DNA from: an uncultured Actinomycetes bacterium
Lineage (GTDB): Bacteria; Actinomycetota; Actinomycetes; Nanopelagicales; Nanopelagicaceae
DNA length: 12,802 bases
NCBI GenBank assembly: GCA_903839355.1
Contig: CAIMBV010000183.1
Coordinates: 1 to 12,802 of the forward strand
Direction of reading: 5' to 3'
Part shown: positions 1-8,333 of the stretch, one piece after another
Layout of the letters: each line of letters starts with the position of its first letter
Numbering within the stretch: the first letter of the stretch is position 1
Program-made: the position numbers and the translations under genes
The notes under the pieces: model-generated
Told to the model about the DNA's origin: nothing
The model's input: only the letters and a program-made list of their open reading frames with translations
The model's database searches: none

Positions 1-1509
1 GGTCAAGCTCCGCTCTATGACCAACAGCTCGATAGTCCTACTTATAAAGACGCCGCTGGATCGGTTATCACCGATAAGTCAGATCCAAATTATGGTCAAT
101 TCAAGGCAGCTGGAGATCCGTACACGCTTCAGGGTTCGGTTTATCCCTCCTCAGTACAAACAATCTTTAACCAACTCACTGCAGCGAATGTAAGTTGGAA
201 GGCATATGCACAAGATCTCGGAAACACTGATGCAAGCGGAGCGCCGCACTCGGTAACTGCTTGCGGAGCACCTGGAACTGATCCAACGAACTCTCCAGTT
301 GCCAATCCTGGTGGCGCAAATGCCACTGATCAGTATGTGGCTAAGCACTTCCCACTTCCTTGGTTCCACTCGATCATTGATAACGCGGCAACAATGTGCG
401 ACTCATCGCACGCTGCAAACCTCTTTGATCCAGCTAATGGTCTCTATCAGGATTTGAAGAGCGAGAGCACAACACCTGCTTTCTCTTGGATCTCACCTAA
501 TAACTGCTCAGATGCTCACGATGCTGTCTGCTATGGCAACAACCTCTCAGGTGGCTGGATCGATCCAAATACACCTGCTGCTCCGCTTAACTACACCGGC
601 GGCCTCTATGCGGGAGATCTCTTCCTTGAGCACATCATCCCTGAAATCCAGGCCTCGCCTGCATTCAAGGACAATGGCTTGATCATCGTCTCATTCGATG
701 AAGGTTTCCCTGCTTACACCTTTACAGGAAACAGCTTCCAGAATGCTCCTACCCACGTCTCGGTTGCTGCCTCTCTTGCAGCTGACTCTGCAGGTGAGAA
801 CATCAATGGAGTGAATGTAAATACTGAGCCAACCGGTCCAAATGCAATCGTCAAGACTGATGCATCTGGCAACCAGTTGTACCCAGGACCTGGCGATAAC
901 GCATTCGTCGACCGTGACTCCACTATTCCTGGAATCGTCATGGGTGGCGCTTCTCCAATTCCTGGAGCGCGTACCGATGCAACTGCATCAGCAGATGGAA
1001 GCTCCTCGTACATCTCTGACAACTCGATTCAGGCTTACGATGAAGGTCGCACCGTAACTGGTACCAACATTCCAGATGGAGCAACTGTCGGAACTGTTTA
1101 CGATCTTCCAAGCTGGGCATCCCTGCCAAAGACCAGTACCTCAACCTGCCCAACGGCATGCGTAGTTACCGGCTCATTCCAGTTGCTCGTAAATGGCAAG
1201 CCAACTGCACCTACCGGTCCAGTAAGTGGAATCACACTCGGAGCACGCACTGCAGCAACAGATCCAATGTTTGATGCAACGCATGCAACTCTGGGTGGAG
1301 GCGACGTAGGAATGGTCTTGATCTCTAAGTTCAACAAGCCAGGAACTACAGATGCCACCTTCTACAATCACTACAGCTTCTTGCGCTCCCTCGAAGATCT
1401 CTTTGCGGTAGCCAAGGCATCTCCTGGTTTGGATGGTAAGGGCCACCTCGGCTTCGCCGCACAACCTGGCCTCAAGGCCTTTGGAAGCGATGTATTCAAT
1501 AACAAGTAA
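1..1509 (+). CDS. Secreted phosphoesterase (PF04185 type), 5' end missing
   Basis: The reading frame is open from the first base to the TAA at 1507-1509, so this is the C-terminal 502 codons of a larger gene; a GTG at 337 is internal and not a start. It resembles the phosphoesterase family of the alkaline-phosphatase superfamily (acid phosphatases and phospholipase C-like enzymes), which hydrolyse phosphate esters outside the cytoplasm. Visible family signatures are VAKHFPLPWFHSI near codon 115, the stretch YAGDLFLEHIIPEI followed by LIIVSFDEG (Asp-Glu at codons 233-234, likely metal or active-site region), and the C-terminal part with YNHYSFLRSLEDLF around codon 457. Between the last two lies a Gly/Thr/Ser-rich insert containing a VTGTNIPDGATV motif, uncommon in a minimal enzyme. 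The next gene overlaps it by 20 bases. Substrate cannot be told from sequence; phosphate scavenging is inferred. The family call is fairly firm, the exact activity is not. Confidence 0.85.
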   Translation, partial: GQAPLYDQQLDSPTYKDAAGSVITDKSDPNYGQFKAAGDPYTLQGSVYPSSVQTIFNQLTAANVSWKAYAQDLGNTDASGAPHSVTACGAPGTDPTNSPVANPGGANATDQYVAKHFPLPWFHSIIDNAATMCDSSHAANLFDPANGLYQDLKSESTTPAFSWISPNNCSDAHDAVCYGNNLSGGWIDPNTPAAPLNYTGGLYAGDLFLEHIIPEIQASPAFKDNGLIIVSFDEGFPAYTFTGNSFQNAPTHVSVAASLAADSAGENINGVNVNTEPTGPNAIVKTDASGNQLYPGPGDNAFVDRDSTIPGIVMGGASPIPGARTDATASADGSSSYISDNSIQAYDEGRTVTGTNIPDGATVGTVYDLPSWASLPKTSTSTCPTACVVTGSFQLLVNGKPTAPTGPVSGITLGARTAATDPMFDATHATLGGGDVGMVLISKFNKPGTTDATFYNHYSFLRSLEDLFAVAKASPGLDGKGHLGFAAQPGLKAFGSDVFNNK

Positions 1510-2026
1510 GTTCCGTTACCTTCTAACGGCGCTAACATCGATTGCGCTGGCCGGAGTTATTACTCCGGTCGGCGCAATCGCCGTTTCTACAAATGCCGCT
1601 ACTACAAAGAGCTCACCCTCAAAAATCCATCAGGTGCTGCAGGCCTCGCAACTACACCCGCAGTTGGCGATTCCTGGAGATACTGTGGATGTAACACTTC
1701 GTACCGGGATGACGCAGGTTCTCTTGAACGGACCCACCATTCCTCAGATTTCAGCTGATGCCTTGCCCGGAACCTTTATCTTCACCTTCATTCAAAAGAC
1801 CGGAAGAACCTTGATCGATATCCGCGACTTTGGGATTTTAGATGGTGAAGATGCTTTGATCCGGCCAGTTCAATTTGATGATGGAACCAAATCTTTCTAT
1901 TTAAGCGCGGGGCAGAAGCGCACTGTGAAACTTACAAGTTTTATGGCGGTTGGAACAGGCACGCTGCGCTGGGCGCCCCTCAACCACTATGTGACAGATT
2001 GGCAGTTTGTAGAAGAGACCGCCTGA
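1490..2026 (+). CDS. Small exported protein of unknown function
   Basis: A 178-residue protein whose chosen ATG at 1490 overlaps the end of the phosphoesterase gene by 20 bases. An in-frame ATG at 1433 would add 19 residues that spoil the signal peptide, so 1490 is preferred, although the GGAAG at 1483-1487 is closer to the start than ideal. Residues 1-36 look like a classical signal peptide: Lys/Arg at 7 and 9, a hydrophobic core at about 10-31, and an STNA-type cleavage site. The mature part has no cysteine and no membrane segment, and looks beta-rich (for example TFIFTFIQKTGRTLIDI). I recognise no domain. The overlap suggests translational coupling and a shared extracytoplasmic role with the phosphoesterase; that link is inference. 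Codons for residues 17-31 coincide with a near-perfect hairpin, described separately. Confidence 0.7.
   Translation: MYSITSKFRYLLTALTSIALAGVITPVGAIAVSTNAATTKSSPSKIHQVLQASQLHPQLAIPGDTVDVTLRTGMTQVLLNGPTIPQISADALPGTFIFTFIQKTGRTLIDIRDFGILDGEDALIRPVQFDDGTKSFYLSAGQKRTVKLTSFMAVGTGTLRWAPLNHYVTDWQFVEETA
1539..1580 (+). other. Strong 19-bp hairpin inside signal-peptide codons
   Basis: Positions 1539-1557 pair with 1562-1580 around a TATT loop (1558-1561). All 19 positions can pair; two are G-U type (1548/1571 and 1550/1569). It begins 30 bases after the phosphoesterase stop codon and lies wholly within the next coding sequence. The downstream sequence is CCGTTTCTAC, so there is no proper U-tract. It could be a 3'-end stabiliser, an attenuator that lowers expression of the downstream gene, or a U-poor terminator. 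The pairing is directly visible; the function is not known. Confidence 0.6.
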
Positions 2027-2034
2027 TTTAGACT
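2007..2034 (+). promoter_or_regulatory. Candidate leaderless promoter of the PaiB-family gene
   Basis: The ATG at 2041 has no recognisable Shine-Dalgarno sequence in the 14-base gap before it. TAGACT at 2029-2034 (4 of 6 matches to TATAAT) ends exactly six bases before that ATG, the spacing expected if transcription starts at the A of the start codon. TTGTAG at 2007-2012 could serve as a weak -35 with a 16-base spacer. Leaderless transcripts are common in actinobacteria. The match is modest and could be chance. Confidence 0.3.
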
Positions 2035-2040
2035 CATCGC

Positions 2041-2691
2041 ATGTACATCCCGAAAATCAACCTGGTCGAGGACTGGGAAGAGATTCAGCGCTTCGTTAGC
2101 TCAGTACGTGCTGCAGATCTTGTCACGGTTAATCCTGATGGGTTGCCTATCGCGACGCTTATGCCGATGGTGTGGGTCGATGCAAATCCAACTGAAAACA
2201 ATTATGGACGAGTCGTCATGCATATGGCTCGAGGTAACGAGCAGTGGCGGTCGATCCAACCCGGCACTCAAGGTCTAGCGATATTGCATGGAGCGCAGGC
2301 ATATATATCGCCCTCCAACTACTCAAATAAGCAGACCGATCATAAAGTTGTTCCAACCTGGAATTATCAGTCTGTTCATTTAAGTGGAACAGTTGAAGTC
2401 AGCGAAGATGTTGAGTTATTGCGTCAGATCGTTACCGACCTAACTTCACTTCATGAATCACAACGCGAAGATCCCTGGCTCGCCAGCGAATCTGATCCGC
2501 ATTACTTTGAGTTGCAATTGAAGGGTATTGTTGCCGTCATCTTGCACGTTGCTAAGGTGGAGGCGAAATCGAAGATTAGTCAGAATAAATCACACGAAGA
2601 CCGTGAGCGGATCGTGGAAGATCTATTTACCTCTGGAATTCCGGGCGAGGAAGTTATCGCTGCAGAGATGCAGCGATTTTTGGATCGCTAG
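2041..2691 (+). CDS. PaiB-family FMN-binding protein
   Basis: A 216-residue protein matching the PaiB family over its full usual length. Family blocks in order are MYIPK at the N-terminus, HMARGNEQW (61-69), the YISP block ending near 91, VVPTWNYQSVH (103-113) and KSKISQNK (176-183). The fold is an FMN-binding split barrel. In Bacillus the family was described as a negative regulator with PaiA, acting on sporulation and protease genes, but many members are probably flavin-binding proteins with unproven regulatory roles. No helix-turn-helix is visible here and no PaiA partner is nearby. The gene ends in a TAG that shares the tetranucleotide CTAG (2688-2691) with the stop of the convergent dehydrogenase gene. 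Family assignment is confident; function is uncertain. Confidence 0.9.
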   Translation: MYIPKINLVEDWEEIQRFVSSVRAADLVTVNPDGLPIATLMPMVWVDANPTENNYGRVVMHMARGNEQWRSIQPGTQGLAILHGAQAYISPSNYSNKQTDHKVVPTWNYQSVHLSGTVEVSEDVELLRQIVTDLTSLHESQREDPWLASESDPHYFELQLKGIVAVILHVAKVEAKSKISQNKSHEDRERIVEDLFTSGIPGEEVIAAEMQRFLDR

Positions 2692-3590
2692 AGTTCAATG
2701 ATGTTGAGTGGCGGCAAACCCTCGGCAACGCGTTGCAATTGTGCCTCTATAAATCGCTTCCCTCTCTTTTCGAAGGCAGCAGAGTCTCCTCCAACATGGG
2801 GAGTGATAAGCACGTTGGGTGCACGCCAGAGTGGATGATCTTGAGGTAGTGGCTCTGGATCTGTTACATCTAGAGCTGCACTGATTCGACCGGAATTAAG
2901 TTCCGCTACAAGTGCATCAGTATCAACAACGGGGCCGCGAGCGACGTTGATGAGTGTTGCTCCATCTTTCATGAGCGCCAATCTTCTAGCGTCAAAAAGA
3001 TGCTTGCTCTCGGCATTTAAGGGAAGGATCAAGAAAATTATGTCGAATGTTGGAAGTAGTTCATCAAGTTGAGTCATGAGCTGACTTCCATTACTTCCGC
3101 TCCGGGAGAAGGTCGTGATCTCGACTTCATAAGGCTTGAGGTAGGAGACCAGAGTCTGACCGATTGAACCTGCACCAATAACTGCGATAGAACTATCGTT
3201 GAGTGAGCCCATTCGTTCATGGCTCCATAAGCCCTGATCTTGCTCACGTACAAAATGCGGAATACCGCGTCGCATGGCAATAGCTAGTCCCACTGCCAAC
3301 TCTGCCGTGGAAGCGTTGTGCACGCCCTGTGCGTTACACAAGGTGATGCCCTCTCGAACATAGGGAACCGCTGCGTCATACCCAGCGTTAGGCACTTGGA
3401 GAATATGCAAATTGGTCATCGCACGCACGGGCTCTAGCGTCTCGATACCCGTCATGTAAGGCTGTACATAGATTGTGATCTGCGAGAGATCTGAACCTTC
3501 AAGTGGGAAATCTAGGGGAGATAGTTTTTGAAAACCTGCAGGAACTTTAAGCTCTGGCCATTGGCTCCAGACGGTGTGCATAATCTGCAA
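2688..3590 (-). CDS. D-2-hydroxyacid dehydrogenase (NAD-dependent)
   Basis: A 300-residue member of the D-isomer-specific 2-hydroxyacid dehydrogenase family, which interconverts 2-hydroxyacids and 2-ketoacids with NAD(P)H in the cytoplasm. The Rossmann motif GAGSIG is at 139-144, the catalytic Arg is in NVARG (R218), the Glu in DPEPLP (E246), and the catalytic His in ITPHVGG (H265). Length is typical of shorter glyoxylate/hydroxypyruvate reductase-like members. The first start is a TTG at 3590, only two bases after the deaminase stop, with GAAGAG five bases upstream; an ATG at 3581 would give 297 residues but at a long spacing. It is almost certainly cotranscribed with the cytosine deaminase, though no metabolic link is obvious. 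The exact substrate cannot be assigned. Confidence 0.9.
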   Translation of the reverse strand: MQIMHTVWSQWPELKVPAGFQKLSPLDFPLEGSDLSQITIYVQPYMTGIETLEPVRAMTNLHILQVPNAGYDAAVPYVREGITLCNAQGVHNASTAELAVGLAIAMRRGIPHFVREQDQGLWSHERMGSLNDSSIAVIGAGSIGQTLVSYLKPYEVEITTFSRSGSNGSQLMTQLDELLPTFDIIFLILPLNAESKHLFDARRLALMKDGATLINVARGPVVDTDALVAELNSGRISAALDVTDPEPLPQDHPLWRAPNVLITPHVGGDSAAFEKRGKRFIEAQLQRVAEGLPPLNIIEL

Positions 3591-3592
3591 AC

Positions 3593-4039
3593 TTACTCTT
3601 CACCGATATCTTCGTTCCATACATCTGGCTTCTCTGCAATGAACTTTGCCATCAGATCCTTGCACTCTTGAGAGTTGAGGTTGATGACCTCCACCCCATG
3701 CGAGCGGAGAAGATCCTCAGCTCCCATAAATGTTTCGTTCTCTCCCAAGACAACCCGAGGGATCCCATAGAGCAAGATCGCTCCGCTGCACATATGGCAG
3801 GGGGAGAGGGTTGTATACATAGTGGCCTTGGCATAGACGCTGGCTGGTAGGCGCCCAATATTCTCAAGACAATCGGTCTCTCCATGGCGGATGGCGCTAC
3901 CCATTTGGACCCGCTTGTTGTAGCCGACGCCGAGGAGTTTGCCCTCTACTACTAGTGCCCCACCAATCGGAACACCACCCTCTGAGGCCCCTTGGCGCGC
4001 GGCTGCAATGGCATATTCGAGTAGTTCGCGGTCGTCCAT
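3593..4039 (-). CDS. Cytosine deaminase, yeast (CDA-fold) type
   Basis: A 148-residue zinc deaminase predicted to convert cytosine to uracil and ammonia in the cytoplasm. It resembles yeast Fcy1 (about 158 residues) rather than the E. coli CodA amidohydrolase. Zinc and proton-relay residues are His52 and Glu54 (HGE) and Cys81/Cys84 (SPCHMC). Residues known in the yeast enzyme to shape the cytosine pocket also have counterparts: Asn41 in GYNKR, Phe104 in ENETF, Trp141 and Asp144 in the C-terminal WNEDIGEE, which closely mirrors the yeast C-terminus. This makes cytosine more likely than guanine or an adenosine in tRNA. The ATG at 4039 follows a GGGGAG. The divergent permease gene supports a role in nucleobase uptake and salvage. 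Confidence 0.92.
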   Translation of the reverse strand: MDDRELLEYAIAAARQGASEGGVPIGGALVVEGKLLGVGYNKRVQMGSAIRHGETDCLENIGRLPASVYAKATMYTTLSPCHMCSGAILLYGIPRVVLGENETFMGAEDLLRSHGVEVINLNSQECKDLMAKFIAEKPDVWNEDIGEE

Positions 4040-4209
4040 AATCTCCCCATTTCGCCCTGTGAAGGCTAACTTTAGGTGAAATTAACCTGAGTGTGGGCTT
4101 AACATCGGCCGCATTTCCCTATACGGTTTCGCCATTCCCTCGGTCTATGAGCCGTCATTTCATACGGGGTCGCAAACACCCCCGATAACAAAATTAGGAG
4201 AGATGACTC
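4040..4209 (+). promoter_or_regulatory. Divergent intergenic region, deaminase / permease
   Basis: This 170-base gap must hold promoters for both divergent genes. A Shine-Dalgarno AGGAG at 4196-4200 sits nine bases before the permease ATG. A small hairpin with GGGGT (4166-4170) pairing with ACCCC (4178-4182) around a seven-base loop lies just upstream, and ATACGG occurs twice, at 4121 and 4162. ACGG (4123-4126) could pair with CCGT (4152-4155). No purine, TPP, guanidine or other known riboswitch consensus was recognised, and no convincing -35/-10 pair was found on either strand. Confidence 0.45.
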
Positions 4210-5643
4210 ATGTCTAATTTAGAAATTCGTGAAGGCGAGTACGGGGACAAGGTCCTCGCGCTGGAGCCAGGCGGAATCGAAGCAATTGCCGATTCCGAGC
4301 GTCACGGAAAGGCACGAAACCTCTTTGCAACCTGGATGAGCCCAAATCTTGAATTTGCCACCATGTTTGTTGGAGTTCTGGCAGTTGCAGTATTTGGGTT
4401 GAGTTTTGCGCAATCCGTATTAGCGATCGTGATCGGAAATGCCCTCGGAGCAACCGCACAATTCATTCTGACCCAAGATGGCCCTCGCTACGGTGTGCCA
4501 CAGATGGTCGTCAGTCGCTCCGCCTTCGGCAAACTCGGAAACATTCTCCCCTCCATTGCAAATGCTGGCGCTGCCGGTATCGGTTGGTTTGCGGTCAACA
4601 GCGTCTCTGGCGCATGGGCGCTCTCTAGCCTTACCAAGAATCATTTACATGTGATTCCAAGCCTTGTCATCGTAGTTTTGGTTCAGGTATCCATCGCATT
4701 TATTGGCCACAACTTGGTTCTCGTTGTTGAGCGCTACCTCTTCCCTTACTTAATCGTCGTCTTTGGTGTCGCTTGTATTTATGTTCTATCAAGTTCACAC
4801 CTTCATCTCGGTGCTGCTGGAGCAGGAAAGACACCTGGTGGCTTCTTGATCACCGTTGCATCCGTATATGGATATGCAGCTGGTTGGAATCCATTCGCAG
4901 CCGACTATGCACGTTATTTGCCAAAGACAGTGGAGCGTAAGTCAGCTGGTCTCTTTGCTGGCCTCGGTCTATTCCTCTCTGCTGCAGTACTCGAGATTGT
5001 TGGAGCAGCCGCAGCAACCGCGGGAAATGGAACCGGATTTGATAGCAGTTCTAATCCAACAGGCGGCATCGTTAGTTTTATGCCAGGTTGGATTGGAAAA
5101 TTATTCTTGCTAGGTATCGTCGGTGGATCAATTTGTGCCAACGTCCTCAATATCTATTCAGGCTCGATGTCCTTCTTGACCATTGGCGTAAAGCTGGGCA
5201 GTAACATCCGTCGCGGATTGTTTGCGACAATCTTTGGAGTCGCAGGATTCTTCCTAGCCAAGTCGGCAATGGGTAACCCAAACAACAACTACACCAACTT
5301 TCTTTTGACTATGTCTTATTGGATTGGTCCATGGTTGGGCGTTGTCTTGGCAGATAAGTTCTTGCGCAAGGGTGCTTCAGTTGAGAAGTTGCTTTATTCA
5401 AAGCGCGAAAACTGGGCTGGTCCAGTCTCCTTCGTCGTGGCTATCTCATTCGCCATTTGGGGATTTGTTAACCAGACATGGAATACCGGTAACCCAAAGA
5501 ATCCGACGGATTACATCAACGGTTACTTCGTGCAACACCATCCAAAGATCGGTGATCTCACCTTCTGGGTTGGATTCATTGTTGCATTTGTTCTCTACCT
5601 GATTCTTGCTGGAAAGAAAGTTAAGGCAGAGAGCAGTAATTAA
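4210..5643 (+). CDS. NCS1-family cytosine/purine permease
   Basis: A 477-residue, roughly 12-segment inner-membrane transporter of the nucleobase-cation-symport-1 (purine-cytosine permease) family. Signatures are the N-terminal GGIEAIADSERHG and WMSPNLEF, the QDGPRYGVPQMVVSRSAFG block after segment 2, and the family-typical GYAAGWNPFAADYARYLPK around segment 6. Length and layout are complete, ending in a lysine-rich cytosolic tail. The ATG at 4210 is supported by AGGAG nine bases upstream; an out-of-frame ATG lies at 4203. The substrate is probably cytosine because a yeast-type cytosine deaminase is encoded divergently next door, but NCS1 proteins also carry purines, uracil, thiamine-like compounds, allantoin and hydantoins. 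It meets guaB1 tail to tail with a four-base gap and no visible terminator. Confidence 0.9.
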   Translation: MSNLEIREGEYGDKVLALEPGGIEAIADSERHGKARNLFATWMSPNLEFATMFVGVLAVAVFGLSFAQSVLAIVIGNALGATAQFILTQDGPRYGVPQMVVSRSAFGKLGNILPSIANAGAAGIGWFAVNSVSGAWALSSLTKNHLHVIPSLVIVVLVQVSIAFIGHNLVLVVERYLFPYLIVVFGVACIYVLSSSHLHLGAAGAGKTPGGFLITVASVYGYAAGWNPFAADYARYLPKTVERKSAGLFAGLGLFLSAAVLEIVGAAAATAGNGTGFDSSSNPTGGIVSFMPGWIGKLFLLGIVGGSICANVLNIYSGSMSFLTIGVKLGSNIRRGLFATIFGVAGFFLAKSAMGNPNNNYTNFLLTMSYWIGPWLGVVLADKFLRKGASVEKLLYSKRENWAGPVSFVVAISFAIWGFVNQTWNTGNPKNPTDYINGYFVQHHPKIGDLTFWVGFIVAFVLYLILAGKKVKAESSN

Positions 5644-5647
5644 TTAG

Positions 5648-7126
<1,479 letters not shown>

Positions 7127-7453
7127 ATGTTCGGAATTGGCTTCGAGAAGCTTCTCACGCTCGCGATATTGGCTGCGATCCTCATTGGACCAGATAAGTT
7201 GCCTCAATTCGCGGTAGATGCAGCGAAGTTGATCCAACGCATTCGTGGTCTGAGCCGTGAAGCGATGACTGAATTTAAGAGTCAACTTGGTCCTGAGTAC
7301 GCAAATATGGATATCCAAGATCTCAACCCTAAAACCTTTATCGCTAAACACCTCGATGACATTGCGACCGATACCAATATCATCGCAAAGAGCGCCTCTG
7401 CTGATTTAGCCAAGATTAAAGAGCAGACCAAGATCGATCCGGATCTCCTTTAA
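7127..7453 (+). CDS. tatB: Twin-arginine translocase subunit TatB
   Basis: A 108-residue protein of the TatA/TatB family, part of the complex that exports folded proteins with twin-arginine signals across the cytoplasmic membrane. MFGIGFEKLL is followed by one membrane helix (about 6-20), the glycine-proline hinge IGPDKLP (20-26), an amphipathic helix to about residue 50, and a polar tail. The acidic residue E7 in the helix, the LGPEY segment and the tail matching actinobacterial TatB (a LNPKTFIAKHL block at 66-76) favour TatB over TatA. No tatA or tatC is adjacent, which is usual for actinobacterial tatB. The ATG at 7127 has only a weak GAAG before it. It ends three bases from the convergent Pr6Pr gene. 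Confidence 0.85.
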   Translation: MFGIGFEKLLTLAILAAILIGPDKLPQFAVDAAKLIQRIRGLSREAMTEFKSQLGPEYANMDIQDLNPKTFIAKHLDDIATDTNIIAKSASADLAKIKEQTKIDPDLL

Positions 7454-7456
7454 TCT

Positions 7457-8107
7457 TTAATTACTTTTTATAGGCTTTCGATCTAGCTTCGCAAACATAA
7501 ATATCAAAAAGACTCCGAAGCCAAATATCACGGCCACGCTAGTTACCCAAAGCAGGAGACCTGCTGAGGTGAGATCGAGAAACTTGTAAGGCCATTGTTT
7601 GATCGCTAAACCGTGAATAACCGTGTAGATAAGATAAATAATAGGAATCTGCAGAATTCGTAGGGAGTCCTTGGTCTTTATATATCCGCGCGGTCCCTTT
7701 GTGAGCCATAAGTAGATGTACATCACCGGAGCGACCAGGTGCATAAGCGCTGATGTCAGCCAATACCAGCCCTTAGGCGGATAAGCGGGGAGAAGTACCG
7801 CGTTGTAAACCAATCCCGTTACGGTGATCATGATCAAGCCAGTTGCAAAAAGATTTCCAAAATATTTGAAAGAGGTCTTACCTCGGGCTACTGCTGTGCC
7901 GATGTAAATCACGACCAGGTTTGACCAGATGGTGAAGTAGCTAAAGAAACCTACGATACGAATAGGGGCGGTATTTTGGTGAAAGAGAGTCTGATCTGAA
8001 ACTGCTACTGGATCGATATTGAATGCATTGAGAAAGAGTGAAAAGGTCAGCCCGAAAAAAGCGAAGAAGGCAAGCCATCCGTATAAACGTCGGCTTACCT
8101 TCTCCAT
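7457..8107 (-). CDS. Pr6Pr family membrane protein
   Basis: A 216-residue integral membrane protein with about six hydrophobic segments (roughly 9-28, 50-71, 85-107, 117-135, 150-167, 182-205). The blocks FFSYFTIWSN (54-63), LMHLVAPVMY (121-130) and WPYKFLDL (172-179) match the bacterial Pr6Pr family, related to the eukaryotic FAR-17a/AIG1-like membrane proteins. Some eukaryotic relatives hydrolyse fatty-acid esters of hydroxy fatty acids through a conserved Thr and His; the bacterial role is unknown, though Thr59 and His123 lie at plausible places. The ATG at 8107 lacks a Shine-Dalgarno sequence. It lies 14 bases downstream of the 35-residue lysine-rich gene and may be cotranscribed with it. 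Confidence 0.85.
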   Translation of the reverse strand: MEKVSRRLYGWLAFFAFFGLTFSLFLNAFNIDPVAVSDQTLFHQNTAPIRIVGFFSYFTIWSNLVVIYIGTAVARGKTSFKYFGNLFATGLIMITVTGLVYNAVLLPAYPPKGWYWLTSALMHLVAPVMYIYLWLTKGPRGYIKTKDSLRILQIPIIYLIYTVIHGLAIKQWPYKFLDLTSAGLLLWVTSVAVIFGFGVFLIFMFAKLDRKPIKSN

Positions 8108-8121
8108 AAAATTCTAGAAAA

Positions 8122-8229
8122 CTAGTCCTTCTTGGACTTTTTCTCTTGCTTCTGTAAACGCTTCTCCTTGAGAGAGAGCTTTGGCTCTTTCTTGGTATTT
8201 GCGTTGCTCTTCTGTTCTTTGTTTGCCAT
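8122..8229 (-). CDS. 35-residue lysine-rich small protein
   Basis: A short reading frame from ATG at 8229 to TAG at 8122-8124, starting MANKEQKSN and ending KKSKKD. A strong AAGGAG (8237-8242 on this strand) is six to seven bases before the ATG, the best ribosome site in this part of the window, which is the main reason to call it a real gene. About a third of the residues are lysine, with Glu and Gln making up much of the rest; there is no hydrophobic segment and it is probably an intrinsically disordered, basic cytosolic protein that may bind nucleic acid or ribosomes. No family was recognised. It lies after the oxidase operon terminator, so it needs its own promoter at about 8230-8284, where none is convincing. 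Confidence 0.65.
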   Translation of the reverse strand: MANKEQKSNANTKKEPKLSLKEKRLQKQEKKSKKD

Positions 8230-8284
8230 TTTTTTCTCCTTCTTAACCTTGCCCTAGGTTACCTGAATATCTCGCATTAGATAA

Positions 8285-8322
8285 AGAAAAACCCCACAAG
8301 ATCTCTCCTATGGGGTTTTTCT
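8285..8322 (-). terminator. Intrinsic terminator of the oxidase operon
   Basis: A perfect 12-bp inverted repeat, AGAAAAACCCCA (8285-8296) with TGGGGTTTTTCT (8311-8322), encloses a 14-base loop. Read on the minus strand, the GC-containing stem is followed by TTTTTCTTTATC, a good U-tract, 12 bases after the ctaE stop. Because the A and T runs are symmetrical it could also stop transcripts arriving on the plus strand. Confidence 0.9.
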
Positions 8323-8333
8323 AGGGCTGTGAG

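Noticed and set aside
714..1464. Several minus-strand and alternate-frame open frames of 70-100 codons across the phosphoesterase
   Set aside because: They lack ribosome sites and recognisable features, overlap each other, and lie wholly within a well-supported coding frame.
1433..1489. Upstream ATG at 1433 for the exported protein
   Set aside because: It adds 19 residues shadowing the phosphoesterase C-terminus and hides an otherwise clean signal peptide that begins at 1490.
4081..4200. A TPP or purine riboswitch before the permease
   Set aside because: An ACCTGAG string and GC-rich hairpins drew attention, but the conserved cores of the TPP, purine and guanidine riboswitches are absent.
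8112..8119. Palindrome TTCTAGAA before the Pr6Pr start as an operator
   Set aside because: It is only eight bases, AT-rich, and without a second copy or nearby promoter, so chance is the simplest explanation.
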